Of a stretch of 64,000 nt of DNA, positions 46,073 through 54,095 are shown piece by piece. The DNA is from JAIBJN01 sp963847985 (GTDB lineage Bacteria > Actinomycetota > Thermoleophilia > Gaiellales > Gaiellaceae), in assembly GCA_963847985.1 (NCBI GenBank), contig CAWKBS010000008.1:620001-684000 (forward strand), written 5' to 3'. The notes under the pieces are model-generated. The model made no database searches. It was given only the letters and a program-made list of their open reading frames with translations, and was not told the origin of the DNA. Every line of letters starts with the position of its first letter. Position 1 is the stretch's first letter. The position numbers and the translations under genes are program-made.

Positions 46073-46594
46073 TTAGCCGGCGGCTGCCGGCGTGCGGCGA
46101 GGGAGGACCCAGCCGGGCCGCGGGAAGTGGCACGTGTAGCCGTTGGGATACTTCTCGAGGTAGTCCTGGTGCTCGGGCTCGGCCTCCCAGAACGGCCCCG
46201 CCGGCTGGACCTCGGTGACGACCTTCCCCGGCCAGAGGCCGGAGGCCTCGACGTCGGCGATCGTGTCCTCCGCGACGCGGCGCTGCTCCTCGTCGAGGTA
46301 GTAGATGGCCGAGCGGTAGCTCGTCCCGGTGTCGTTCCCCTGACGATTCAGCGTCGTCGGGTCGTGGATCTGGAAGAAGAACGCGAGCAGGTCGCGGTAC
46401 GAGGTCTGCTCGGGGTCGAAGACGATCTCGATCGCCTCCGCGTGCGTGCCGTGGTTGCGGTAGGTGGCGTTCGGGACGTCGCCGCCCGCGTAGCCGACCC
46501 TCGTCTCCAGGACACCCGGCCGCGTCCGGATGAGGTCCTGCATCCCCCAAAAGCACCCGCCCGCAAGAATCGCCTTCTCGACCGAATCACTCAT
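46073..46594 (-). CDS. msrA: Peptide methionine sulfoxide reductase MsrA
   Basis: Reduces methionine-S-sulfoxide in oxidised proteins. Catalytic motif AGGCFWGMQDLIRTRPGV at the N-terminus, then VGYAGGDVPNATYRNHGTHA, LLAFFFQIHDPTTLNRQGND and GTSYRSAIYYL; 173 residues. ATG 46594 is preferred to GTG 46597 for spacing to AGGGAGGTG. No C-terminal recycling Cys pair is seen besides the single YTCHF. Confidence 0.95.
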   Translation of the reverse strand: MSDSVEKAILAGGCFWGMQDLIRTRPGVLETRVGYAGGDVPNATYRNHGTHAEAIEIVFDPEQTSYRDLLAFFFQIHDPTTLNRQGNDTGTSYRSAIYYLDEEQRRVAEDTIADVEASGLWPGKVVTEVQPAGPFWEAEPEHQDYLEKYPNGYTCHFPRPGWVLPRRTPAAAG

Positions 46595-46742
46595 CACGGC
46601 ACCTCCCTGACGATCACGAATCCGCAGTCAATGTACCTTCGGCGCGTCGGGTCGCGGTGCGCGCCAGCCTCGATCCAGACGAAGCGCCGTATCCCGGGAT
46701 CGTGTCGGATTGAGCCACGGTCCTGCGGGCTACCATTGATGG

Positions 46743-46958
46743 GTGGTCGAGCTGCGTGGCTGGTGGATCGTCCTGGACGCCGTCTGCTGGATCTTCATAG
46801 CGATCGTCTTCGGGATGGGCGCATTCGGTGAGTGGCCCCCGTCGCCGTACGACGTGATCCTTCTTGTCGCACTCGTGCTCGCATGCGTCTGGTCTTTGTG
46901 GGCCTGGAGAAGCGTTCGAGCCGGCAGACGTCCGCCTGATGCGGGCACGGCTGACTGA
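46743..46958 (+). CDS. Small two-helix membrane protein
   Basis: A 71-residue protein from GTG 46743 with hydrophobic segments WWIVLDAVCWIFIAIVFGMG and YDVILLVALVLACVWSLWAW and a polar tail. No family recognised. Confidence 0.5.
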   Translation: MVELRGWWIVLDAVCWIFIAIVFGMGAFGEWPPSPYDVILLVALVLACVWSLWAWRSVRAGRRPPDAGTAD

Positions 46959-47058
46959 AGAGAGAAACCGTCCGCTGAAGTCGGCAGACGCTGCATGGTT
47001 TGCGACGATGCGGTCGTCTGTCGTCTTTGCCGTCTTGAAAGCGTGCACGCCGGCCAGC

Positions 47059-47089
47059 GACCCGGGCCGCGCTCGTCGCGGCCCGGGTC
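47059..47089 (-). terminator. Terminator after the DUF3224-like gene
   Basis: Perfect 13-bp stem (GACCCGGGCCGCG and complement) with loop CTCGT, 12 bp past the minus-strand stop. Confidence 0.75.
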
Positions 47090-47100
47090 AGAGCGAGCGG

Positions 47101-47559
47101 CTAGTTGAAGTGGTAGCGACCGCCCAGGTTCGCGACGAAGAAGTCCCCTGAGAAAGGCCCTTGTGCGTGGAGGCCCGCGAGACCGCCTGTGCCGTGGGTG
47201 ACTACATAGTGACCCGAACCAGACGTGGGGAAGATGCCGGAGCCCTGGAAGCGGTAGTCGAACGTCCCCGTGCGGCCCTCGATGGCGCACGTGCACGTGC
47301 CTGCACCGCGGAGACTGGTCGTGCCGTTCGCGTGCATGACGAGCATGACTTCATCGATAGCCGTGCCGGTGAATGTCCCGGAGACCACGGCGGTCCGGGT
47401 CAATGTGATGAAGGTGTTTTCTCCGGCCGTCCGGGTGCTCGTGGTCGTGGTATTCACGACTGAGAACGCCCCGGTGACGGGAGAGGGCGGTGTCGCTGAC
47501 GCGTTGGCCGCCGTGAACGCGGCCAGAGCGGCCACGACGAGGACTGAAAACGTGCGCAT
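47101..47559 (-). CDS. Secreted DUF3224-like protein
   Basis: A 152-residue exported protein: signal peptide FSVLVVAALAAFTAANASA, then a beta-barrel-like domain with repeated GT turns (SGTFTGTAIDEVMLVMHANG, GRTGTFDYRFQGSGIF) and the family-type segment VVTHGTGGLAGLHAQGPFSG. One CTCAIEG pair of Cys. DUF3224 relatives resemble the allene oxide cyclase barrel; function unknown. ATG 47559. Confidence 0.65.
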   Translation of the reverse strand: MRTFSVLVVAALAAFTAANASATPPSPVTGAFSVVNTTTTSTRTAGENTFITLTRTAVVSGTFTGTAIDEVMLVMHANGTTSLRGAGTCTCAIEGRTGTFDYRFQGSGIFPTSGSGHYVVTHGTGGLAGLHAQGPFSGDFFVANLGGRYHFN

Positions 47560-48027
47560 CGTCGTGCTCCTTTCGCGTGAGTCTGCTGCTCTAGCTCGTC
47601 CTTCTAGTGCGGCGATCACCCCTTCCTTGGCGAGCGGCGCTCTGAGCGGAGGCCTGCCCATGTCTCGCCCTCGTCTGCGTCCTCCTCTGTGCCGAACGAC
47701 ACAAGTCTTCCACCGGAGGAAACGAGGGTCAAGGCAGGCTTCGGCGCGAGACCGCTGGCCGTCTGGCGGTGTCCTGCATGCGAACAGGAAGCTCGCGGTG
47801 GTGGGTGGCTCGCTCGCGGAGGTCGTCGCCGAGGGGTGAACCCAGACGTGATTCGGCACGGAGCCGCCAAGACACCCGTCGTGTAACTCGTTCGCTCTCG
47901 TCCATCCGTAGGCGAAAACGACCACGGGGCAACGCCGCCCGGACGCACGATGGTGTACGAGCACCTCCCTCGCCGCACCAAACGCGCGTGCGCTGCAGCC
48001 AGGTGCCCCGATTCCTAGGTGGTTTGG
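47560..48027 (+). other. Non-coding right end of cassette 3
   Basis: No gene supported in 468 bp. The first part is the promoter region of the minus-strand DUF3224-like gene. From 47908 (GTAGGCGAAAAC) to the repeat the sequence aligns in parts with the ends of cassettes 1 and 2 (CCGCCCGGA at 47938, CCTAGGTGGTTTGGGCG next to the repeat). Confidence 0.55.
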
Positions 48028-48065
48028 GCGACTTCGGACGCGGGTTCGATTCCCGCCGCCTCCAT
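48028..48065 (+). repeat. ssrA attachment repeat, copy 4
   Basis: Identical over 38 bp to the tmRNA 3' end. Unlike copies 2 and 3, identity with the real ssrA end continues for TCGG after CCA. It separates cassette 3 (7756 bp) from the last stretch. Confidence 0.93.
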
Positions 48066-48072
48066 CGGGAAA

Positions 48073-48102
48073 GGTGTGCCAATCGCTTGGGATTGGCACA
48101 CC
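48073..48102 (+). terminator. Strong hairpin after attachment copy 4
   Basis: Perfect 12-bp stem GGTGTGCCAATC/GATTGGCACACC with loop GCTTGG, starting 7 bp after the repeat. Position and shape suit an ssrA terminator, which the real ssrA now lacks. Confidence 0.75.
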
Positions 48103-48140
48103 GGAGCCGCCAGAAACACGGAAAGGGCCGCCGAAGCGGC

Positions 48141-48506
48141 CTAATCCACCGGGCGGTGGCAAACGGCCTCAACGTTGTGGCCGTCCGGGTCAAGGACATA
48201 GCCGCCGAAGTAGTCGGCGTGGTACCGCGGACGAAGACCGGGCGAGCCGTTGTTGCGGCCACCTGCGGCGAGGGCCGCGGCGTGGAACGCTTCGACGGTC
48301 GCGCGGTCCGGTGCGGCAAACGCAATGTGCATCGGCGCCGCGGGCTCGCCTTCCGTTACGAAGAAATCAACGCTCCCGAGGTGGAAGCCGACCGCGCCTT
48401 CCACCTCGGACATCTCGATTCCGAACGGTGCAAGCGCGGCCTCGTAGAACTGCGTGCTCGCCGCTATGTCACGGACTGGGATGGCGAGGTGGTCGATGAA
48501 AGCCAT
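48141..48506 (-). CDS. VOC (glyoxalase-fold) protein
   Basis: A 121-residue vicinal-oxygen-chelate protein: FIDHLAIPVRDIAASTQFYE, AVGFHLGSVDFFVTEGEP, MHIAFAAPDRATVEAFHAAA, GGYVLDPDGHNVEAVCH. The His at residue 6 and Glu near the end fit metal-binding positions. Could be a lyase, dioxygenase or resistance-type binding protein; substrate unknown. Confidence 0.87.
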   Translation of the reverse strand: MAFIDHLAIPVRDIAASTQFYEAALAPFGIEMSEVEGAVGFHLGSVDFFVTEGEPAAPMHIAFAAPDRATVEAFHAAALAAGGRNNGSPGLRPRYHADYFGGYVLDPDGHNVEAVCHRPVD

Positions 48507-48646
48507 GTCGCTTGACTGTACTAACGTGCGCGACTACGAGGCGTACAGACGTCCGTGCACCTTCCGTGCACTGGCTCCTTGCGACTGAAGCATCCCACCT
48601 AGCCGGCGGTAGGGGCGGTGCGCGAGGGTGCGAGGTCCCTGCGTCG

Positions 48647-49204
48647 TTACGGAAGGCGATAGCGGAGGTGGACGACGCCGCTGCTGAACCGGTGCTCGTC
48701 GATGAGCTTCAGATCGACGCGCATGTCGGTTGGCAGTGCGGGGGTGCGCCCACCGAGGACGACTGGCCAGACGAACAAGGCCAATTCGTCGACCAGCCCA
48801 GCGACGAGAGCCTGGGCTGCCAGGTTCGGGCCACCGACCAACAGATCCCTACTGGCGCCGGCCTTCAGGTCGCGTACCGCGCTGGGGTCGAAGTGGCGTT
48901 CGAGCCGAGTGTTCGAGGTGCGTGGTGCGGCCAGGGTCGAGGAGTAGACGACTTTGTCCGCCGCCTGCCATGCGCTCGCGTAGTCGGCCATGAGGTCCGA
49001 CTGGTTGGCCAGGGTGGCGTCGGTCTCCCACACAGCCAGGGTCTCGTACATGCGCCGGCCATAGAGGTACGTGCCTGCGGACCGCATGAGCTCGGTGATG
49101 GACACGAACACGTCGTCGTCGGGCGGAGCCCAGTCGAAGGCGCCGCGCTCATCCTCGGTGCAGCCGTCGAGGGAAATGTTCGACGCGTAGATCAACTTCG
49201 CCAT
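48647..49204 (-). CDS. DHFR/RibD-C family reductase
   Basis: A 185-residue NADPH-dependent reductase-like protein: AKLIYASNISLDGCTEDERG, GTYLYGRRMYETLAVWE, KVVYSSTLAAPRTSNTRLE, and LLVGGPNLAAQALVAGLVDE, all typical of the actinobacterial dihydrofolate-reductase-like group. True folate or riboflavin function is not implied. ATG 49204 chosen over an upstream ATG for match to the family N-terminus. Confidence 0.88.
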   Translation of the reverse strand: MAKLIYASNISLDGCTEDERGAFDWAPPDDDVFVSITELMRSAGTYLYGRRMYETLAVWETDATLANQSDLMADYASAWQAADKVVYSSTLAAPRTSNTRLERHFDPSAVRDLKAGASRDLLVGGPNLAAQALVAGLVDELALFVWPVVLGGRTPALPTDMRVDLKLIDEHRFSSGVVHLRYRLP

Positions 49205-49375
49205 GCCACGCTCCTGCATCACCGTCGACAAACTCGACGCCCTCGTCCAACCCTAGGGCGGGGAAGAGCCACTCGATGATCGTCCCAGCAATGCCGGTCG
49301 GCCGCGCTGCCGAAGTGCCGTTCAGGGACACACGTGCGCCTGATCTGCCCGGAAGACGCGTCCTCGGTCGCCACG

Positions 49376-49663
49376 CTAGTAGCCGCGTGAGGTCTCGTAG
49401 CGGGAAGACGCGGCGCGGCCGGAATAGGTCAGGACGTCGGCAAGGAACCCGAGGGCGACGACGATCCACTCACCTCCGTCGACGCCGACGATCGGCGACC
49501 AAACGATCAGGTACGCGAGCGTCGTCCACGGCAGGAGGAGAAGACCGATCAGAGGCCAGATCCAGGAGTCGAATGCGAGCTCGACGCGATCGCCGAAAAT
49601 CCACCAGACGAGGAGGGCGATACGCGGCCCGAGGAGACCCGCTGTCAGCGCCAGGCAACACAT
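49376..49663 (-). CDS. Small membrane protein
   Basis: A 95-residue protein with hydrophobic segments CCLALTAGLLGPRIALLVWW, WIWPLIGLLLLPWTTLAYLI and EWIVVALGFLADVLTYSG. It resembles a common conserved actinobacterial membrane protein of unknown function. ATG 49663. Confidence 0.7.
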   Translation of the reverse strand: MCCLALTAGLLGPRIALLVWWIFGDRVELAFDSWIWPLIGLLLLPWTTLAYLIVWSPIVGVDGGEWIVVALGFLADVLTYSGRAASSRYETSRGY

Positions 49664-49800
49664 GGGCGGGGACTATCGCAGAGAGGGCCGAACCTTGTCG
49701 AGTCTGCAATTGCCCTGGCCGGGACGCCAGCGGTACTTCCAGAACCCCGCGGATCAGTAAGGTGGGACGACACGAGCACTAAGGAGCGCACGACTACACC

Positions 49801-50190
49801 ATGAATGAGTCTCCGGCTCAGCTGATCGACGCCAGGATCGAGGAACTGGGCGACTGGCGGGGCAAGACCCTCTCCAGGCTCCGTGCCCTGATCAAAGAGG
49901 CCGACCCCGAAGTGGTCGAGGAGTGGAAGTGGAGAAAAGCCACTAATCCAGGTGTTCCGGTGTGGTCTCACCAAGGTCCGATCTGCACCGGCGAGGTGTA
50001 CAAGAGCGTCGTGAAACTGACGTTCTTCAAAGGAGCCTCGCTGAAGGACCCTTCGGGACTGTTCAACTCGAGCCTCGAGGGCAACACTCGGCGTGCGATC
50101 GACGTTCACGAGCACGATGAGGTCGACGAAAGAGCTTTCGCGACCCTCATTCGAGCCGCCGTCAGCCTGAACGAGTCTTCGTCCCGCTAG
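49801..50190 (+). CDS. DUF1801 protein
   Basis: A 129-residue protein of the YdhG/DUF1801 family: SPAQLIDARIEELGDWRGKT, LSRLRALIKEADPEVVEEWK, VYKSVVKLTFFKGASLKDPS. Function unknown; frequent in accessory regions. ATG 49801. Ends two bases before the degenerate attachment copy. Confidence 0.85.
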   Translation: MNESPAQLIDARIEELGDWRGKTLSRLRALIKEADPEVVEEWKWRKATNPGVPVWSHQGPICTGEVYKSVVKLTFFKGASLKDPSGLFNSSLEGNTRRAIDVHEHDEVDERAFATLIRAAVSLNESSSR

Positions 50191-50191
50191 G

Positions 50192-50231
50192 GCCAACTCT
50201 CGACAGCGGGCTCGATTCCCGCCGGCTCCAT
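50192..50231 (+). repeat. Degenerate ssrA attachment repeat, copy 5
   Basis: The distal 25 bp (from GCGGGCTCGATTCCC to CCGGCTCCAT) match the tmRNA 3' end with two differences; the proximal part (CCAACTCTCGACA) has diverged. It terminates at the stop codon of the minus-strand monooxygenase. I take it as the far boundary of the island region. Confidence 0.7.
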
Positions 50232-51760
50232 CAGGCGGACTTGCCGAACCAGCCGGAGAGCGCTTCTCGCAGCGCAAGCGCGGCGGTGTCGGTGGGTTCG
50301 TCGGCGGTCGCGGCCCAGGCGATGTGGGCGTCCGGGCGGATCAGGAGGGCGTCGGCCGGTCGCGGATCGGCTTGGGCGGTGTGGATGTCGATGCGATGCT
50401 GCCAGTCCCGGGCGGTCTCGCGGAGGTCTGTGCGGTCGGCGAGGTCGAGGAGGAGGGGCCGTGCGGTGTGCATGAGCTCCGCGACGCTGGTTGTGCCCTG
50501 GTCGGTGGTCAGGGTGAGGTCGGGTGCGAAGGTGCCGACCAAGGCGTGGTGGTCGGGGCCGGGTGGCGGGTAGCGGATGTCGGTGCCGGCGATGAGGGCT
50601 CCGATGCGGCGCAATGGCTGCTCGTCGGCGAGCAGTTCCTGGAAGAGCTCCCGAAGTGCTTCGGCCGCCGGGTCGTGTCCGCGCCGCAGTGCCACCTGGG
50701 CTCGGGTGTGGAGCAGTGTGCGTTCGGCGGCGAGATGGCGTTCGTCGTGGTACGTGTCCAGCAGGCCGGCCGGCGCCCAGCCGTGGATGGCGGCGGCGAG
50801 CTTCCAGGCCAGGTTGACGGTATCGAGCATGTCGGCGTTGAGCGCGACGCCGGGGGCGGGGAACAGGTGGGCGGCATCGCCGGCCAGCAGGATCCGCCCG
50901 TCGCGGTATCGCTCGGCATGTCGAGCGTGAAAGGTGAAGCGCGTCAGCCGGGTCGGTTCTCCCAAAGGCAGATCCACGCCGAGCACGCGGCGGATGCTGT
51001 TCCGGAGCTCGGTCAAGGTCATCGGCTCCTCGTCGTCGTAGTCGGCGGACTCCTCCTCGCTGGTGTAGAGCCCCAGGAGCGAAGGGTCGGTCGACCCGAC
51101 TGCGAACTCACCGCGCTCGGTTCGTGTGAAACCGAAGCTGATCCTGCCCAGCCCGGCGACGTCGAGGTCGCCGTTGTCGAGCACGGTCACCGACTCGGGC
51201 ACGGTGACCTGGGCGAGCCGCTGGACCTCTGGGTACGTGATGCCGGGGAACGGTATGCCGGCCATGTCGCGCACCCGGCTGTGCGAGCCGTCGCAGCCGA
51301 CGAGGTATCGGGCCGTCACCTGGTACTGCCCGTCCGACCCGCGCACATCCGCGGTCACCGTGGCGTCGTCCTGGCTGAGCCCGACCACCTCCTGTCCGCG
51401 GCGGATCTCGGCGCCGAGCTCGCGGGCGAGCTCGGCGAGCAGGCGCTCGAGTTGCGGCTGTGGGAGCGGCAGCAGCTGCATCGGGGGCTCGGCCAGGTGG
51501 GTGAAGTCCACATGCAGACCGCCGAACGGCAATCGGAGAGCCGGGATGGGGCTGGTGCTGGCCGCTTCGAATCGCTCCAGCAGGCCTCGGTAGCGCAACA
51601 GCTCCAGAATCTGCCCGCTGAGACCGCCGGCCTTCGGGATGTCTCGGGGCTGCGGGTGCCGTTCCAGTACGAGCGGTCGCACGCCGGCCAGGCACAGTTC
51701 ACCGGCCAGCATCAGGCCGGTCGGGCCGGCGCCCACGATGATTACGTCGGCGTCCGTCAC
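50231..51760 (-). CDS. FAD-dependent aromatic monooxygenase
   Basis: Class A flavin hydroxylase of 509 residues, like PheA/TfdB and rifampicin monooxygenases. FAD motif VIIVGAGPTGLMLAGELCLA at the N-terminus, the DG motif YLVGCDGSHSRVRD, and the GD motif ILLAGDAAHLFPAPGVALNA. The C-terminal thioredoxin-like domain (DHHALVGTFAPDLTLTTDQG) is present. ATG 51760. Hydroxylates a phenolic or antibiotic-like substrate; identity unknown. Its last codon touches attachment copy 5. Confidence 0.9.
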   Translation of the reverse strand: MTDADVIIVGAGPTGLMLAGELCLAGVRPLVLERHPQPRDIPKAGGLSGQILELLRYRGLLERFEAASTSPIPALRLPFGGLHVDFTHLAEPPMQLLPLPQPQLERLLAELARELGAEIRRGQEVVGLSQDDATVTADVRGSDGQYQVTARYLVGCDGSHSRVRDMAGIPFPGITYPEVQRLAQVTVPESVTVLDNGDLDVAGLGRISFGFTRTERGEFAVGSTDPSLLGLYTSEEESADYDDEEPMTLTELRNSIRRVLGVDLPLGEPTRLTRFTFHARHAERYRDGRILLAGDAAHLFPAPGVALNADMLDTVNLAWKLAAAIHGWAPAGLLDTYHDERHLAAERTLLHTRAQVALRRGHDPAAEALRELFQELLADEQPLRRIGALIAGTDIRYPPPGPDHHALVGTFAPDLTLTTDQGTTSVAELMHTARPLLLDLADRTDLRETARDWQHRIDIHTAQADPRPADALLIRPDAHIAWAATADEPTDTAALALREALSGWFGKSA

Positions 51761-52276
51761 CGGCCACTCCCCTCGCAGTCCTTCGTCGCGTCCCCGCGCG
51801 ACCCATGCGTCGTCGACAACACACGCATTTCGCGACCCCCAGTCGTTGTTTCCGGCTTCGGTCGGCGATTATCCGGCACGACCCGGGGCTTGCCGCAAGC
51901 CCCCTGCGCGGCCTAAAATTGAAGGTGGAGAGAGGAGCTAGCCCCTTTTTCCTCACCGTCCGCCGTGGACGGAAAACGTTCGTGGACGTGGTCGGCACGG
52001 CTCTGGACGCGTGTTTCTGAACGTCTCCATCCTGCTCGTCTGCATCGCCGCCGCAGCGGTGGCGTACGTCTGGATCGGAAACCGGCGCGCAGGTCGGCAG
52101 TCGCCCGATCTCACCGGGCCGTCCGCAGCCGCGACCGCCTGATCGACTCGGGCGCCCTCGACCCGGTTCGCCAGTCGCTGCTCGCCGACGCCGACGGCGT
52201 TGATGGCGACGTTCTCGCCCGAGACGTGAACTAATGGCGGATACGGAATCCTGGAAAAGGCGGGCGAGTTGAACTG
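51761..52276 (+). other. Gap with possible small membrane ORF
   Basis: Mostly non-coding. GTG 52011 to TGA 52142 gives a 43-residue single-helix peptide (VSILLVCIAAAAVAYVWIG) with no ribosome-binding site. A neighbouring frame continues with RLIDSGALDPVRQSLLADAD to 52234, so a frameshifted small gene is possible. Divergent promoters for the monooxygenase probably lie at 51770-51900. Confidence 0.35.
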
Positions 52277-52888
52277 ATGCAGGGATTTTGGACGGTTCTC
52301 CCGATGGCCGTCGTGATGAGCGCCGGCCCGCAGATCGTCACCGCGACCTTCCTCGCGACCAGTCAGGGCGCGAAGCGGAACTCGCTCGCGTTCCTCACCG
52401 GAGTCGCCATCTCGACGACGATCGGGGTGACCGTGTTCTTCCTGCTCGGCAGCGGCATCGCCGGGAAGCAAGAGGAGGGGAAGGACTGGCTCGATTGGGT
52501 GATCATCTGCCTTCTGGTCTTCCTCGTGATCTGGGTCTTCTTCAAGCGCAACGAGACCCAGCCGCCGAAGTGGATGGGCAAGCTCCAGGGAGCCAATCCA
52601 CGCTTGGCCGTGACGATCGGGCTCCTCCTCTACCTGTTGATGCCGACGGACCTGGTGGCCATGGCGACCGTCGGTGCCTACATCGCACGACAGGGCGAGC
52701 CGTGGTGGCACACCCTCGGCTTCGTCGTCCTCACCGTTCTGATCGCGGGGCTGCCGTTCCTCATGCTCCTCGCCATGGGAAAGCGGGCCGAGAGCGTGCT
52801 CCCCAGGATCCGCGAGTGGATGACTGCGAACTCCTGGATCGTCAACGAGGCCGTACTCCTCTTCTTCCTCGTGATGGCGTTGTTCTAG
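52277..52888 (+). CDS. GAP/Sap-like membrane protein
   Basis: A 203-residue inner-membrane protein with six hydrophobic segments (LPMAVVMSAGPQIVTATFLA, FLTGVAISTTIGVTVFFLLG, WVIICLLVFLVIWVFF, LAVTIGLLLYLLMPTDLVAM, LGFVVLTVLIAGLPFLMLLA, IVNEAVLLFFLVMALF). The pattern and the KRNETQPPKWMGKLQGAN loop fit the actinobacterial GAP (Sap/SfLAP) family linked to lipid or small-molecule export. ATG 52277. Confidence 0.75.
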   Translation: MQGFWTVLPMAVVMSAGPQIVTATFLATSQGAKRNSLAFLTGVAISTTIGVTVFFLLGSGIAGKQEEGKDWLDWVIICLLVFLVIWVFFKRNETQPPKWMGKLQGANPRLAVTIGLLLYLLMPTDLVAMATVGAYIARQGEPWWHTLGFVVLTVLIAGLPFLMLLAMGKRAESVLPRIREWMTANSWIVNEAVLLFFLVMALF

Positions 52889-52974
52889 GAGGCCGAGCGA
52901 ACGTCGAGCGCCTGGCCACTCGCGACCCATCGCGAGACTGGGGGTTGGGCGGCCGGTCAGTCAGACGTTGTGGT

Positions 52975-53904
52975 TCACCGGGCCCTGGTGGCGCGTTCGA
53001 GAACCCGTCCGACCGGGGGCATGTGCGGGGACCGCCACACGTGTCGCTCTTCGAAGGGCCACGCGTAGATGGGGTTGCCGTCGCGAATCAGCTCGAGCAG
53101 ACGCGGCTCGCCGAGCTCTGCGGCGGACCACTCGTAGATGCGTTGCAACCGCGGCACGATCACGGCGTAGTCGAGCAGGCGGCCGAGACGCTGCTCGTCG
53201 GCGATATAGCGGTCCACGTCGAGCGCGAGCGGATAGCGGTCTGGGAGCACGCGGCGGAGTGAGAGAAAGACACCGGCCATCCCGACCCGGGGGTCGCCGA
53301 GCAGGCGACCGAGCGGAGCGAACCGACCCAGCGCAAGGGGCGGCGCCCCGACGAGTGCGTGCGCGTAGAGCACGCGGAGAAGCGCCACGTTCATGAAGAA
53401 GCGCTCCGGCGCGCTCTCTGCGTCGGCGAGGTCGCGGTGCTCCAGGTAGGCAGCCACGACGCTCGCGTTATGAGCTCGGTACCAGTTCCGCCCCGTCGGT
53501 CTCGCGATGAACTCCAGCCACAGCCGCACCGGCTCCGACGACGGTTCTCCGGCCAGGCCGCCGACGAGTGCGACGGACTCGCATCCGTCCCGCAGCAGTC
53601 GCTCGTTGACCGCCCGCCACCACACGCTGCCGGGCGGCTGGGCGTCGAGCGGATTGAGCACACCACGGTTCGCCTGCCAGCGCATGAACGACAACGCCGC
53701 GCGTCGGAACGGCAGGTGTCGCGGGGCGCGGCCGGTCGGCCCGTGGTAGGTCCGCACGACCAAGGCGAGACGCGCCGCGGGATCGTCGCGCGCGGCCGCA
53801 ACCTGCGCCTCGGCCGAGGCGAGGGCAACGCCTGCGTGACGGCTCATCGCCGAGTAGTGATAGCGAAGTGCAATGACACCCGCCCGGGCTTCCGTGCGGT
53901 GCAT
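52975..53904 (-). CDS. Conserved hypothetical protein
   Basis: About 309 residues from ATG 53904 (or 290 from ATG 53847). No signal or membrane segment. Segments: ARLALVVRTYHGPTGRAPRH, RAALSFMRWQANRGVLNPLD, FIARPTGRNWYRAHNASVVA, and VPRLQRIYEWSAAELGEPRL. Rich in Arg and aromatic residues, predominantly helical. I cannot assign a family. Confidence 0.65.
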   Translation of the reverse strand: MHRTEARAGVIALRYHYSAMSRHAGVALASAEAQVAAARDDPAARLALVVRTYHGPTGRAPRHLPFRRAALSFMRWQANRGVLNPLDAQPPGSVWWRAVNERLLRDGCESVALVGGLAGEPSSEPVRLWLEFIARPTGRNWYRAHNASVVAAYLEHRDLADAESAPERFFMNVALLRVLYAHALVGAPPLALGRFAPLGRLLGDPRVGMAGVFLSLRRVLPDRYPLALDVDRYIADEQRLGRLLDYAVIVPRLQRIYEWSAAELGEPRLLELIRDGNPIYAWPFEERHVWRSPHMPPVGRVLERATRAR

Positions 53905-54095
53905 GTCCCGCCCGGCGAGGCGTGACGCGACCAGCCTGAGTTTCCGAAACGCCCCGCCCGAGAGGACGACGAGGGGCCGCTGGCCGCGTTCTGGAGAACG
54001 TTTGGGGGAGAAGTGCCGGCAAGCCGGCAGCCGAGCTTGCACCGACGGAGCCCTCGGGGGTAGTTTCGGGCCGGACCCGACCCAGGAGGCTCTCA

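Noticed and set aside
31944..48065. Attachment copies read as extra tRNA or tmRNA genes
   Set aside because: Only the T-arm and 3' acceptor strand are present; there is no 5' half able to pair, so they are site duplications.
28462..50231. Search for integrase, transposase, toxin-antitoxin or CRISPR
   Set aside because: No reading frame shows tyrosine-recombinase RHRY, DDE or Cas features, and no regularly spaced short repeats were seen.
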